Numbered from the stretch's first letter, positions 54,766 to 63,960 are shown. The stretch is 64,000 bases of DNA from Actinomadura sp. KC06 (GCF_004348735.1 NZ_SMKT01000015.1:16381-80380); one strand, 5' to 3'. Numbers and translations: made by a program. The notes: generated from the letters alone by a model not told the origin.

Positions 54766-54951
54766 ATGGCGACCCGATACCGGCCGCACATCAGCCTGGT
54801 CGGCCTCATCTACATCATCATCGGCCTGTTCATCGCCTGGGACCGGGGCTACATCGACGCCAGCCTGATCCGCCGCCTCGGCAGCGCGCTGCTGGCCGTG
54901 TTCCTCTGGTTCCTGATCCTGCTGGGCGTGGACCTGCACATCACCGCCTAG
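54766..54951 (+). CDS. Small two-helix membrane protein
   Basis: A 61-residue protein, MATRYRPHISLVGLIYIIIG onward, with two hydrophobic segments (about residues 11-27 and 40-57) joined by the charged loop DRGYIDASLIRRLGSA. ATG 54766 follows GGAGGAGA at a spacing of about ten bases. It has the size and shape of small stress or membrane-regulator peptides, but no homologue is recognised. It stands alone before a hairpin terminator. Confidence 0.75.
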   Translation: MATRYRPHISLVGLIYIIIGLFIAWDRGYIDASLIRRLGSALLAVFLWFLILLGVDLHITA

Positions 54952-54980
54952 CGCCTGCCTCCGAAGGCAGAGCCGCGAGC

Positions 54981-55027
54981 TGGGCACGGGCCGTCCGTCA
55001 CCCCGCCCACGGGACGGCCCGTGTCCA
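54981..55027 (+). terminator. 16-bp stem hairpin after the small membrane gene
   Basis: The arms 54981-54996 and 55012-55027 pair over 16 positions, with one G-U pair, around a 15-base loop, 30 bases after the stop codon. Confidence 0.75.
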
Positions 55028-55093
55028 TCGCGACAGCCCCTCATCGCGCCACGGTCATAGACCGCAAAGTGGGGCAGAGGTTACTTTCCGCAC

Positions 55094-55174
55094 ATGACGA
55101 AAAAAGACTGTAGTTGCGGACATGGCGGCGGCTGCTCGTGCCCGAAGGGGTGCTCCTGCGGCTGCAACGGCTGA
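55094..55174 (+). CDS. 26-residue cysteine-rich (metallothionein-like) peptide
   Basis: ATG 55094 to TGA 55172-55174 encodes MTKKDCSCGHGGGCSCPKGC followed by SCGCNG. Eight of 26 residues are Cys, mostly as C-x-C pairs (CSC, CSC, CSCGC), with one His and several Gly, and no other hydrophobic residues. This is a metal-cluster composition. A basic MTKKD start and a stop exactly after a Gly/Asn/Gly tail look like a complete gene. The ribosome site (AGAGG, 13 bases away) is weak. It lies between a terminator and the Asp-box gene. It is not a known family to me, so metal storage or sensing is inferred. Confidence 0.6.
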   Translation: MTKKDCSCGHGGGCSCPKGCSCGCNG

Positions 55175-55201
55175 GCACGCCGGCACGTACTCCGTCCCCG
55201 C

Positions 55202-57703
55202 CTACTTCGGGACGGGCGCGTGCCAGAGCAGCGGGCTCTCCGAGCGCGCTCCCGCCGTGGCGCCGATGGCCAGGACGGCGGAGCCCGTGGAAGCCAGCGC
55301 GGTGAGCCGTTGATCGCCGGGCCCCGACAGTCCGGGGACCTGGAGACGGCTCCATGAGACGCCGTCCGCCGACGTGAGGACGGCGCCGTCCCCCTTCGAG
55401 GTGCTCGCCGCCACGACGAACCCGTTCGCCGTGGCCGTGGCGGCGGTCGCGGTGACGTCCGCGCCGAGGCCCTGCGGAGCCCAGGTCGATCCGCCGTCCA
55501 CGGAGACCAGCGGCGCGGCGTTGGCGCCGATCGCGACCAGGGTCCTGCCCTTGGCGGCGATCTCGGTGAGCGGGCCGGTGGCGAGGCCGGACGGGAGTTT
55601 CGCGGCCGTCCATCGCACGCCGTCCGGGGACGTCCACACGGCGGGCGCCTTGTCCCGGTGTCCGACCGCGACGTATTTGCCGCCCGCCGCCGCGATGTCG
55701 GCGGCGGAGCCGTCCAGGACGGTGCGCCGCCACCCCCGGAGATCGGCCGAGCGCCAGGCCGCGCCCGTCCCGACCGCGACGTAGCCGGACGGGCCGGATG
55801 TGACCGCCACGGGCGGCGGGCCGCCGGGGAACGCCGACTTCCGCCAGGCCAGCCCGTCCTGCGAGGTCAGCGCGAGGGGGCCGGGTGCCGCGCCGGAGCT
55901 GCGTCCAACGGCCAGCCAGCCCTTGCTTCCGTGAGCGACGTCCGAGAGCCATCCGCCGGTGCCGGGAAACTGGGCCCGCGTCCAGGCGTGCCCGTCGGGT
56001 GCGCTCCAGATCGCCGCGCCGCCATTGGTGCTGCCCACCGCGACGGAACGCTGCCCGGGGCTCACGGCGAGCGACCTGATCGACCGCTCCGGACGGACGG
56101 CGCCCGGCACGCTCCGCAGATCCACGCCGGACAGGTAGGCGTCGTTGCCTTGCCGTCCCGAGATCACGAGCGTGCGGTCGGCGAGCGTCAGGGCGCTGCT
56201 CTCCACCGCGGCCGGGACGGTCCCGCCCGGCCGCCAGGTGCGGCCGTCATCGCTCTGCAGGACGTTGCGCGCGCCCTTCGCGCCCTGCACCAGGACGGCC
56301 AGCCCGCCGCTCCCGCCGAACCGCTCGATGCCATGACCGCCGAACCGGCTCGCGGCCTGCCATCTCTGGCCGTCCACCGAGGTGAACAGGACACCGAAGC
56401 GCTGCGTCCTGCGGCTCTTCTTCCGGCCGGTCGTCTGCCGTCCCTCGCGGACGGTCGCGAACCAGCCCGGCCCGGCCGTCAGGCCCTTCGTCGGACCGTA
56501 CGAGCCCTGGGCCTGCGGGACGGGTGCGACCGTCCAGGTGCGCCCGCCGTCCGCGGACCGCCAGAGGCCGTCGCCGCGAACGGTGCGGGCGACCTTCTTC
56601 CCACCCTTCCTCGCGGTGACCTTCCTGGCATACGTCCCGTGCACGACCGTGACGTTTCCGAGCGACGCCACGCGGTCGAGGCTCGTGACCCCCTTGGGGC
56701 CCGCGGTGCGCCGCCACGTCCGGCGGTCGGCCGACGTCCAGACGGCGGCGCGGCCGGCGGACGTGCCCACCGCGACGAAGCCGGCGCCGGTGCGGGTCAG
56801 AGCGTTCACCGTGTCGGACGGGGTGAACGGCGGGCCGAGCGGAAGCCGCGTCCAGGTCTTCGCGGTGGCGCTCGTCCACGCCACCGGGGCGCCGCCGGAC
56901 GTCCGGCCGAGCGCCAGCCAGCCTCCGGGCGATCCGGTGACGTGGCGCGGGCTGTCGCCGCGCGGGAGCGCCGAGCCGTCCGCTGCGCCCACGTCGGCGA
57001 CGGACCAGGTACGCCCGCCGTCGGAGGAGACGAGGAACTGGGCGCGCTCCCGTCCGGGGACGCCGTCGCCCTCGGTGCCCGCGGCGACGACCGTCCCGCC
57101 TGCGGAGGAGACGGCGGTGAGTTCCTGGACGAGCCCGTCGGTCGCGGCGGCCGGGTCGGGGGCGAACAGCGCGTCCGCCGCCACCGGCCCTGGGACGCCC
57201 GCCGGTCGCACCGGCTCCTCGCCCCGGGACGCGCCGATGATCACACCACCGGCGACCGCGGCGAGCCCCACCGCGACCGCCAGCCGCGACCACAGCGCGG
57301 GCTCGGCGGCCGGCCTCGGAGGTCCCGCCACGAGCACGTCATGAGGATCGGGCAGCGTCCCGCTCGCAGCCTTGCGGGCGGGAGGCTTTCGCGCCGCGGG
57401 CTTCGGAGCGGCGGGCTTGCGGGGCGCGGTCGGGCGGGGTGCGGGTTTCGCGACCGCTGGCGGGCCAGTGGGCGAATCGGCGGGCGGCTCGGTGCGCTCC
57501 CGGGGCGGGGCTCCGTGGCCCCAGCGCAGGCCGGCGGCGCGCCATGCCTCGTACGCGCGCTGCCAGGGCGAGAGCGTCGCGGGCATGTCCGCGAGGTCGC
57601 CGGCGACGCCGAACGTCAGCCGCCGCCGGGCCTGGCGGGAGCCGGCGGGCTCCTCCTCGGCCGTCCGCCGGGCCTCGTCCTGCTCCGGGGTCCTCGCCGT
57701 CAC
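55202..57703 (-). CDS. Membrane-anchored Asp-box beta-propeller protein
   Basis: An 833-residue protein. The N-terminal 100 residues are cytoplasmic and end in a Lys/Pro/Ala-rich stretch. One membrane helix follows (about residues 138-156, LWSRLAVAVGLAAVAGGVII), then a large extracytoplasmic domain carries about twelve Asp-box-like repeats (SSDGGRTW, TSADRRTW, RSADGGRTW, QSDDGRTW, TSPDGVRW, TSADGVSW). These form sialidase-like propeller blades that bind ligands or walls. No catalytic sialidase residues are evident. GTG 57703 is preceded by AGGAG. Confidence 0.82.
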   Translation of the reverse strand: MTARTPEQDEARRTAEEEPAGSRQARRRLTFGVAGDLADMPATLSPWQRAYEAWRAAGLRWGHGAPPRERTEPPADSPTGPPAVAKPAPRPTAPRKPAAPKPAARKPPARKAASGTLPDPHDVLVAGPPRPAAEPALWSRLAVAVGLAAVAGGVIIGASRGEEPVRPAGVPGPVAADALFAPDPAAATDGLVQELTAVSSAGGTVVAAGTEGDGVPGRERAQFLVSSDGGRTWSVADVGAADGSALPRGDSPRHVTGSPGGWLALGRTSGGAPVAWTSATAKTWTRLPLGPPFTPSDTVNALTRTGAGFVAVGTSAGRAAVWTSADRRTWRRTAGPKGVTSLDRVASLGNVTVVHGTYARKVTARKGGKKVARTVRGDGLWRSADGGRTWTVAPVPQAQGSYGPTKGLTAGPGWFATVREGRQTTGRKKSRRTQRFGVLFTSVDGQRWQAASRFGGHGIERFGGSGGLAVLVQGAKGARNVLQSDDGRTWRPGGTVPAAVESSALTLADRTLVISGRQGNDAYLSGVDLRSVPGAVRPERSIRSLAVSPGQRSVAVGSTNGGAAIWSAPDGHAWTRAQFPGTGGWLSDVAHGSKGWLAVGRSSGAAPGPLALTSQDGLAWRKSAFPGGPPPVAVTSGPSGYVAVGTGAAWRSADLRGWRRTVLDGSAADIAAAGGKYVAVGHRDKAPAVWTSPDGVRWTAAKLPSGLATGPLTEIAAKGRTLVAIGANAAPLVSVDGGSTWAPQGLGADVTATAATATANGFVVAASTSKGDGAVLTSADGVSWSRLQVPGLSGPGDQRLTALASTGSAVLAIGATAGARSESPLLWHAPVPK

Positions 57704-57814
57704 ACGCGCTCCTTCACGGTCCTGTCGGACCACCATCAAATCGCGCCACGCCCGTCCATGTACGGACATCCGCGTGAACGGCGGCCGATGGGGCCGCGGG
57801 AGCGTTCTATCACT

Positions 57815-58381
57815 TCACGCCCGGCGTATACGATCTTTTGCCTCGATCGCCCCCTTGTAGGCATAACCCCGGATATGGACGACCGGCGCGTCGGCGGGCG
57901 GAACGCCGTGGACCTCGGCGGAGACGCCCACGCCGTCGGTCTCCACACGGATGCCCGGCGGCACGATGATCTCGACCGTGGACTTGTACGCGAGCACGCG
58001 CAGCGTCGTGACCTGCCCGTCCAGTTCGGCGGCGCGCAGGTCGAGCAGCCCGGTCCCCTTGTACACGGCGACCGTGAACCGCTCCGGCAGCCGCCAGCGC
58101 CCGGCCCGCTTGACCGAGCCCTTGTAGGCGAGCTGGAAGCGTCCGGCCGGCGCCCGGTCGGAGCCCTCCGGAGCGACCCGCGGCGCTCCGGTCGCCGGCA
58201 GGTCGGCGGCCACGGCGCGGAGCTGCCCGTGCGTGCGCGCCGCGAGCGTGACGTCGATGCGCTCGTCGAGCTCCGCCTCGCTCAGCCGTCCCTCCGCGAA
58301 GGCCGTGTGCAGCCGGACGAGCACCTCGTCGCGGTCGCGGTCCGAGGCCCGGACGGCCTGGGAATGCCGCTCGACGCTCAT
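57815..58381 (-). CDS. DUF1707-domain protein with LiaF-like C-terminal region
   Basis: A 188-residue protein. The N-terminal DUF1707 module is RASDRDRDEVLVRLHTAFAE, then GRLSEAELDERID. The C-terminal part (residues 95-185) is beta-rich (VTTLRVLAYKSTVEIIVPPG, VHIRGYAYKGAIE), like the cell-wall-stress-sensing domain of LiaF proteins. No membrane segment is present. It is probably a cytoplasmic regulator or envelope-stress accessory. ATG 58381 was chosen after GGGGAGAG. It lies upstream of, and on the same strand as, the Asp-box gene. Confidence 0.85.
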   Translation of the reverse strand: MSVERHSQAVRASDRDRDEVLVRLHTAFAEGRLSEAELDERIDVTLAARTHGQLRAVAADLPATGAPRVAPEGSDRAPAGRFQLAYKGSVKRAGRWRLPERFTVAVYKGTGLLDLRAAELDGQVTTLRVLAYKSTVEIIVPPGIRVETDGVGVSAEVHGVPPADAPVVHIRGYAYKGAIEAKDRIRRA

Positions 58382-58543
58382 CGCATCTCTCCCCTCTGCG
58401 AGGCCAAGTCGAGATGTATCTTAACCCCTCGCCCCTCGGTTTTCGAGACATCGACCGCGTCCCGACGCGCGATCTTGCCTGCGGTGCCGCCGGACGTCCG
58501 TCCGCTAGATTCGGAAGCGGCCAGCACCAAGGGGGGACGATCG

Positions 58544-59128
58544 ATGGGCGGGACGCTCGGCCGCACGCACGGTCCGTACACGCTGTACGACCTGGACGCG
58601 CTCCCCGAAGACGGCCGCCGCTACGAGCTCGCCGACGGGTGGCTGAGCGAGCTGCCCGGCGACCTGTGGCACGACCACGCCGCCGACCGGCTGAAGGCGA
58701 TCCTCAAGGAGGCGGCCCGCCAGGCGGACGCCGACGTCCACGTCGCCGGGGCCCCGCAGGACGTGACCACCCCGTCCGGCGTCCGAAAACCGGACGTCTT
58801 CGCCGTCACACGCGACACCGCCCGCGCCGCCCTGGAGCGCCAGACCCGCACCTACTACGGTCCCGACCTGCTCCTGGTCGCCGAGGTCGTCACGCCCCGC
58901 ACCGTGAACGAGCAGATCGACCGCGTCCGCAAGGTGGACGAGTACGCCGCGACCGGCATCCCCCACTACTGGCTGGTCGACCTGGAGCCCCGTCCCGCCA
59001 TCACCTTCCTGGAGCTCGTGGACGGCCGGTACGAGCTGGCGGGCAAGGCCCGCTCCGGCGAGACGATCACCCTGGAGCGCCCCTACCCGATGGCCTTCGA
59101 TCCCGCCCGCCTCTCCGAGATGGACTGA
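58544..59128 (+). CDS. Uma2-family (DUF820) endonuclease-like protein
   Basis: A 194-residue member of the Uma2/DUF820 PD-(D/E)xK-fold group. Catalytic-type residues lie in RKPDVFAV, VAEVVTPRT and the KVDEYAATGIPHYWLVD strand. The family is widely duplicated and its physiological substrate is unknown. ATG 58544 follows a G-run (GGGGGGA). It is divergent from the DUF1707 gene. Confidence 0.85.
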   Translation: MGGTLGRTHGPYTLYDLDALPEDGRRYELADGWLSELPGDLWHDHAADRLKAILKEAARQADADVHVAGAPQDVTTPSGVRKPDVFAVTRDTARAALERQTRTYYGPDLLLVAEVVTPRTVNEQIDRVRKVDEYAATGIPHYWLVDLEPRPAITFLELVDGRYELAGKARSGETITLERPYPMAFDPARLSEMD

Positions 59129-59199
59129 CCGACCGCCGAACGGCCCGCGGACCGGATGGGGAAGACTGGCCCCGCGTAAACGATCAAGGAGAAGGCGCG

Positions 59200-59852
59200 A
59201 TGGCGGAAGTCATGCGGGCGGTCCGGCAGGACGTCGCCGGCGGTCCCGAGGTGCTCAAGGTGGTCGAGGTCGAACGGCCCGGGCCGGGACCGACCGAGGT
59301 CCTCGTCCGGGTGCGGGCGGCGGGCGTGAACCCGACCGACTGGAAGCACCGGGCGGGCGGCGGGTTCCCGGGCAGCCGCCGTTCGTCCTGGGCTGGGACG
59401 TGTCCGGCGTGGTGGAGAAGGTCGGGCTCGGCGTGACCATCCACAAGCCGGGCGACGAGGTGTTCGGCATGCTGCGCTATCCGTCCGGGGCGGGGTCGCA
59501 CGCCGAGTACGTCGTCGCCCCGGCGCGGACGTTCGTGTTCAAGCCGCCCGAGATCGACCACGTCCAGGCCGCCGCGCTGCCGCTGGCCGGGCTGACCGCG
59601 TGGCAGGCGCTGGTCGACACCGCGCAGGTGAAGCACGGGCAGCGGGTGCTGATCCACGCGGCGGCGGGCGGCGTCGGGCACCTGGCCGTGCAGATCGCCA
59701 AGCACATGGGCGCCCATGTGATCGGGACGGCGAGCGCCGCCAAGCACGAGTTCCTACGCGGGCTCGGAATTGACGAGGTCATCGACTACCGCGAGCCTCC
59801 AGTCCCCACCCACCACCATTCAACGGACGAGCTCCGCTCGACGACCGCCTAG
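59200..59852 (+). pseudogene. Frameshifted and C-terminally truncated quinone reductase (MDR family)
   Basis: The first frame reads MAEVMRAVRQDVAGGPEVLK to about codon 56 (DWKHRAGGGFPG). The reading then continues one frame over near 59370, as GQPPFVLGWDVSGVVEKVG, with NAD(P) site AAAGGVGHLAVQIAK. A G appears missing in the run at 59366-59371. After DEVIDYRE (about 59800) the usual 110-120 C-terminal residues are replaced by PPVPTHHHSTDELRSTTA and a stop. The gene is therefore both frameshifted and truncated. AAGGAGAAGG precedes the ATG. It was probably a zeta-crystallin-like reductase. Confidence 0.85.
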
Positions 59853-59862
59853 GCTTGATCAT

Positions 59863-60570
59863 GTGCTGCTGCTGACGACGCTTGACGGCTGGCGGGCCCA
59901 GCCCGGTCCCCGGTTCGTGCTGTCCGAGGCGGGGGCGGTGTGGGCGCCGGACGACGAGGTCGGGGCGCTGGCCGTCGCCGACGACGTGTTCGCGGACGGG
60001 CAGGTCGTCGCGGTCGCGCTCGACCCGGAGCCGGGCGCCGCGCCGCAGCGCGGGGTGATCGACCGGACGGCGGCGTCCCGCGTCCGGTACGCGCGGCGCG
60101 GCCCGGACGGGCGGCACGCGGCGCTCCTCGACCGCCCCGCGACCGCCGACGCGCTCGACCTGCTGCCGCATCCGGAGGGCGGCTGGTACCGGGAGACGTG
60201 GCGGTCGGACGCGTCCTTCACGCCGGACGGCTACCCGGGCGAGCGGTCCTCCGCCACCGGCATCTACTTCCTGCTGCCGCCGGGCGAGGAGTCGGTCTGG
60301 CATGCGGTCCGGTCCGCCGAGATGTGGCTGTGGCATCGCGGCGGCCCGCTGTCGCTGCTCCTCGGCGGCGGCGGGGAGCGTCCGTCCGGGGCGCCGGAGC
60401 GGGTCACGCTGGGCCCGGACGTGGCGGACGGGCAGGTGCCGCAGGCCGTCGTCCCGCCCGGCGTCTGGCAGGCGGCGCGCCCGGCCGGGCCGGAGGAGGT
60501 GCTGGTGAGCTGCGTGGTCTCGCCGGGCTTCGACTTCGCCGACATGAGGTTCGATCATCAGCCCGGATGA
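59863..60570 (+). CDS. DUF952-like plus DUF985 cupin fusion protein
   Basis: A 235-residue protein. Residues 1-85 resemble DUF952 (LLLTTLDGWRAQPG, then VVAVALDPEPGA), and residues 95-235 are a DUF985/cupin_5 domain (LLPHPEGGWYRETWRSDASF, SEMWLWHRGGPLSL-like AEMWLWHRGGPL, VVPPGVWQAA). The two domains are usually separate proteins. GTG 59863 is a weak start with no clear ribosome site. It directly follows the truncated quinone reductase, so the junction may reflect a deletion that removed that gene's end. Confidence 0.75.
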   Translation: MLLLTTLDGWRAQPGPRFVLSEAGAVWAPDDEVGALAVADDVFADGQVVAVALDPEPGAAPQRGVIDRTAASRVRYARRGPDGRHAALLDRPATADALDLLPHPEGGWYRETWRSDASFTPDGYPGERSSATGIYFLLPPGEESVWHAVRSAEMWLWHRGGPLSLLLGGGGERPSGAPERVTLGPDVADGQVPQAVVPPGVWQAARPAGPEEVLVSCVVSPGFDFADMRFDHQPG

Positions 60571-60575
60571 GGGAG

Positions 60576-60621
60576 GCGGCGTGCCGCCCCCGTGCGTGGC
60601 CTCACGGGAGCGGCACGCCGC
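60576..60621. terminator. 19-bp stem hairpin between convergent genes
   Basis: The arms 60576-60594 and 60603-60621 pair over 19 bases with one mismatch, and the loop is eight bases. It lies between the DUF985 fusion and the TIM-barrel gene. Confidence 0.85.
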
Positions 60622-60624
60622 AGG

Positions 60625-61647
60625 TCAATCGGAGGACGCGGGCGCGTCGGAGGAGAACGCGGCGTCGAACGCGGCCGTCGGCGGCTCCATCGCGTTGAGC
60701 GCCCGGACGAACTCCAGGGCCTCGGGGGCGCCCTGCAGCCGGTCCATCCCGGCGTCCTCCCACTCGATCGAGATCGGGCCGCCGTAGCCGATGGAGTCGA
60801 GGGCGCGGAACACGTCCTCCCAGGGGACGTCGCCGCGGCCGGTGGAGATGAAGTCCCAGCCGCGCCGCAGGTCCGCCCACGGCAGGTGGGACGACAGCCG
60901 CCCGCGGCGGCCGTCGCCCGTGCGGACCTTCGTGTCCTTGCAGTCGACGTGGTAGATCCGGTCGCGGAAGTCGAACAGGAAGCCGACCGGGTCGAGGTCC
61001 TGCCAGACGAAGTGGGACGGGTCGAAGTTCAGTCCGAACGCGGGACGGTGCCCGATCGCGTCCAGCGTCCGGACGGTCGTCCAGTAGTCGTAGGCGATCT
61101 CGCTCGGGTGGACCTCGTGCGCGAACCGGACGCCGGCCTGGTCGAACACGTCCAGGATCGGGTTCCAGCGGTCGGCGAAGTCGGCGTAGCCGCGCTCGAC
61201 CATCGCGGCGGGGACGGGCGGGAACATCGCGACCGTGTGCCAGATCGAGGAGCCGGTGAACCCGACGACGGTGTCGACGCCCAGCGCGGCGGCGGCGAGG
61301 GCCGTGTCCTTCATCTCGGCGGCGGCGCGCCGCCGGACGCCCTCGGCCTCGCCGTCGCCCCAGATGCGCGGCGGCAGGATCGCCTGGTGGCGCTCGTCCG
61401 GGATGTCGCAGACGGCCTGCCCGACGAGATGGTTGGAGATCGCCCACACCTTGAGGTCGTGCTTGGCGAGGATCTCCAGCCGGCGCGGGATGTAGGCGTC
61501 GTCGGCGAGCGCCTTGTCGACCTCGAAGTGGTCGCCCCAGCAGGCGATCTCCAGGCCCTCGTAGCCCCAGCCGGACGCGAGCCGGCAGACGTCCTCGAAC
61601 GGCAGGTCCGCCCACTGGCCGGTGAACAGCGTGATCGGTCGTGCCAC
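60625..61647 (-). CDS. Sugar phosphate isomerase/epimerase (xylose isomerase-like TIM barrel)
   Basis: A 340-residue AP_endonuc_2/TIM-barrel protein with typical metal residues in [36 protein letters not shown] and HVDCKDTKV, and the final Glu in ISIEWED. It is the last gene of the sugar module. GTG 61647 lies two bases after the stop of the dehydrogenase gene. The dehydrogenase partner suggests inositol-like or keto-sugar chemistry, but the substrate is unknown. Confidence 0.9.
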   Translation of the reverse strand: MARPITLFTGQWADLPFEDVCRLASGWGYEGLEIACWGDHFEVDKALADDAYIPRRLEILAKHDLKVWAISNHLVGQAVCDIPDERHQAILPPRIWGDGEAEGVRRRAAAEMKDTALAAAALGVDTVVGFTGSSIWHTVAMFPPVPAAMVERGYADFADRWNPILDVFDQAGVRFAHEVHPSEIAYDYWTTVRTLDAIGHRPAFGLNFDPSHFVWQDLDPVGFLFDFRDRIYHVDCKDTKVRTGDGRRGRLSSHLPWADLRRGWDFISTGRGDVPWEDVFRALDSIGYGGPISIEWEDAGMDRLQGAPEALEFVRALNAMEPPTAAFDAAFSSDAPASSD

Positions 61648-61648
61648 T

Positions 61649-62791
61649 TCACTGACTCCCTTCGATGTCGACCCACTGACGCGAGGCGGCGCTGTCGGCG
61701 ACGGCGGCGAGGACGCGCTGCACCTGGAGGCCGTCGGCGAACGAGGGGCTCGGGTCGGCGCCGTCCGCTATGGCGGTGAGCAGGTCGGCGATCTGGTGGG
61801 TGAACGTGTGCTCGTACCCCAGGACGTGACCGGGCGGCCACCACCGTCCGGCGTACGGGTGGGCGGGCTCGGTCACGACGATCCGCCGGAATCCGGCGGT
61901 CGCCGGGTCGCCGGCCGCGTCGTAGAACCACAGCTCGTTCAGCGACTCCAGGTCGAACGCCAGCGCGCCGGACGAGCCGCTGACCTCGATGCGCAGCGCG
62001 TTCTTGCGTCCGGTGGCGAACCGGGTGGCCTCGAACGTCGCGAGCGCGCCGCCGCCGGTGCGGCCGATGAACAGCGCGGCGTCGTCCACGGTGACGCGCG
62101 CCGTGCCGCCGCCCGGCAGCGGGCGTTCCGGGACGAACGTGTCCAGCAGCGCCGACACCCCGACGAGCGACTGCCCGGTGATGAATTGCGCGGTGTCGAC
62201 GATGTGCGAGGCGATGTCGCCGAGCGCGCCCGACCCGGCCCGGTCGCGGTCCAGCCGCCAGGTGAACGGCGCCTGCGGGTCGGCGAGCCAGTCCTGGAGG
62301 TACTGCGCGCGGATGTGCCGGACGGTCCCGATGCGGCCCTCGTCCACCAGCCTGCGGGCGAGCGTGACCGCCGGGACGCGCCGGTAGTTGAACCCGATCA
62401 TCGACCGGACGCCGCGCGCCCGCGCCCGCTCCGCCGCCGCGGCCATCGCCTCCGCCTCCGCGACCGTGTTGCCGAGCGGCTTCTCGCACAGCACGTGCTT
62501 GCCCGCGTCGAGCGCGGCGACGGCGATCTCGGCGTGGGTGTCGCCGGGCGTGCAGATGTCCACGATCTGGACGTCGTCGCGGCGGAGCAGCTCCTTCCAG
62601 TCGGTCTCCACCGACGCCCAGCCGAGCGCCGCGGCGGCCGCGCCGGCGCGCTCGGCGGAGCGTCCGGCCAGGGCGGTCATGACGGGCGTCAGCGGGGGCC
62701 CGAAGAACGGCCCGACGCTGCGCCACGCCTGCGAGTGGGCGCGTCCCATGAACGCGTGCCCGACCATCCCGACCCCGACGGTCGTCGTCAT
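61649..62791 (-). CDS. Gfo/Idh/MocA-family NAD-dependent oxidoreductase
   Basis: A 380-residue oxidoreductase. The dinucleotide motif is [13 protein letters not shown], the EKP loop is [10 protein letters not shown] (catalytic Lys) and [17 protein letters not shown] lies in the second domain. These fit inositol-2-dehydrogenase or sugar dehydrogenase relatives. ATG 62791 is preceded by GGGGAG. It lies between the isomerase and the binding-protein gene. Confidence 0.92.
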   Translation of the reverse strand: MTTTVGVGMVGHAFMGRAHSQAWRSVGPFFGPPLTPVMTALAGRSAERAGAAAAALGWASVETDWKELLRRDDVQIVDICTPGDTHAEIAVAALDAGKHVLCEKPLGNTVAEAEAMAAAAERARARGVRSMIGFNYRRVPAVTLARRLVDEGRIGTVRHIRAQYLQDWLADPQAPFTWRLDRDRAGSGALGDIASHIVDTAQFITGQSLVGVSALLDTFVPERPLPGGGTARVTVDDAALFIGRTGGGALATFEATRFATGRKNALRIEVSGSSGALAFDLESLNELWFYDAAGDPATAGFRRIVVTEPAHPYAGRWWPPGHVLGYEHTFTHQIADLLTAIADGADPSPSFADGLQVQRVLAAVADSAASRQWVDIEGSQ

Positions 62792-62803
62792 ATCTGCTCC
62801 CCT

Positions 62804-62860
62804 AGTGTTTCCGACCGGCACAGCGCTTCCCGACCGGCGCAGAGTTTCCCGGGCCGGCGC
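62804..62860. repeat. Three imperfect 18-20 bp direct repeats before the dehydrogenase gene
   Basis: AGTGTTTCCGACCGGCAC (62804-62821), AGCGCTTCCCGACCGGCGC (62822-62840) and AGAGTTTCCCGGGCCGGCGC (62841-62860) are head-to-tail copies of one unit. The array lies between the binding protein and the dehydrogenase. Confidence 0.5.
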
Positions 62861-62901
62861 GCCCGCCCCCCACCTGGCGGACGCGCCGGCGCCCCCGCGG
62901 C

Positions 62902-63960
62902 TCAGGACTCGAAGCCGAGCGGCATGTAACGGTCCACGTTGTCCTTCGTGATCGTCTCGGACGCGAGCGTGACCGACTGCGGCGCCTGCTGCTCGACCAG
63001 GTCGGCCATGCCCTTGCCCTGCGCGATCAACCGGCCCAGCTTGATCGCGGACCCGGCCATCGTCGGCGAGTAGGTGACGGTCGCCTCCAGCACCCCGCCC
63101 GCCTTGATCTCCCGCATCGCGTTGGCCGAGCCCGCGCCGCCGACCATGAAGAACTCCTTGCGGCCCGACTGCTTGATCGCGGCGAGCACGCCGACGCCCT
63201 GGTCGTCGTCGTGGTTCCACAGCGCGTCGATCTTCTTGTGCGCGCGCAGCAGGTTGGAGGCGACCTGGTTGCCGGACTCGACGGTGAACTTCGCGTCCTG
63301 CTTCGCGGTGACGGAGAAGCCGTACGACTTCAGCGCGTCGGCGAAGCCCTTGCTGCGGTCCTGCGTCAGCGGCAGCGTCGCGATGCCCTGGATCTCCACG
63401 ATCACCGGGTCCGAGACGCCCTTGTCCTTCAGCTTCTTGCCGACGTAGTGGCCCGCGGAGACGCCCATGCCGTAGTTGTCGCCGCCGATCCACGTCCGGT
63501 ACGACAGCTTGTCGGGGAAGACGCGGTCGAGGTTGACGACCGGGATGCCGGCGTCCATCGCCTTGCGCGCGACCTGGTTGAGCTGCTCGCCGTCGTTCGG
63601 CAGGATCACCAGCGCGCCGACCTTCGCGCGGATCAGCGACTCGACGGCCGAGATCTGCTGGTTGATGTCGTTGGTCGGCTCCACCGGCTTGAACGTGACG
63701 TCCGGGTACTTCTTGGCCTGCGCCTCGGCGTTCTTGGCGATCGCCGCGATCCAGCCGTGGTCGGCGGCGGGCGCGGAGAACCCGAGCGTCACCTGCTTGC
63801 CGGGCTTGTCGTTGTCGCCGCCGAGCGTCCCGGCCTGCGCGGCGGGCGCCGGATCGTCCTCGCTGTTGCTGGTGCAGGCCGCGGCGAGGGTGCCGGCCGC
63901 CACGACGGCGCCGCCGAAAAGCACCCCTCTGCGGGACGGACGGGATGTGTGGTCGCTCAT
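62902..63960 (-). CDS. Sugar ABC transporter substrate-binding lipoprotein (RbsB-like)
   Basis: A 352-residue protein. The signal peptide opens with RPSRRGVLFGG, a twin-arginine-like element, and ends in a lipobox TLAAAC. The Peripla_BP_4 body shows VTLGFSAPAADHGWIAAIAK, ALVILPNDGEQLNQVARKAM and VVNLDRVFPD. It binds a monosaccharide or polyol. ATG 63960 follows CAGGAG. The ATPase and permease genes are not in the window and probably lie to the right. Confidence 0.91.
   Translation of the reverse strand: MSDHTSRPSRRGVLFGGAVVAAGTLAAACTSNSEDDPAPAAQAGTLGGDNDKPGKQVTLGFSAPAADHGWIAAIAKNAEAQAKKYPDVTFKPVEPTNDINQQISAVESLIRAKVGALVILPNDGEQLNQVARKAMDAGIPVVNLDRVFPDKLSYRTWIGGDNYGMGVSAGHYVGKKLKDKGVSDPVIVEIQGIATLPLTQDRSKGFADALKSYGFSVTAKQDAKFTVESGNQVASNLLRAHKKIDALWNHDDDQGVGVLAAIKQSGRKEFFMVGGAGSANAMREIKAGGVLEATVTYSPTMAGSAIKLGRLIAQGKGMADLVEQQAPQSVTLASETITKDNVDRYMPLGFES

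Noticed and set aside
55658..58540. Long plus-strand frame running into the Uma2 gene
   Set aside because: Only the last 194 codons (from 58544) are protein-like. The rest is the antisense of the Asp-box gene.
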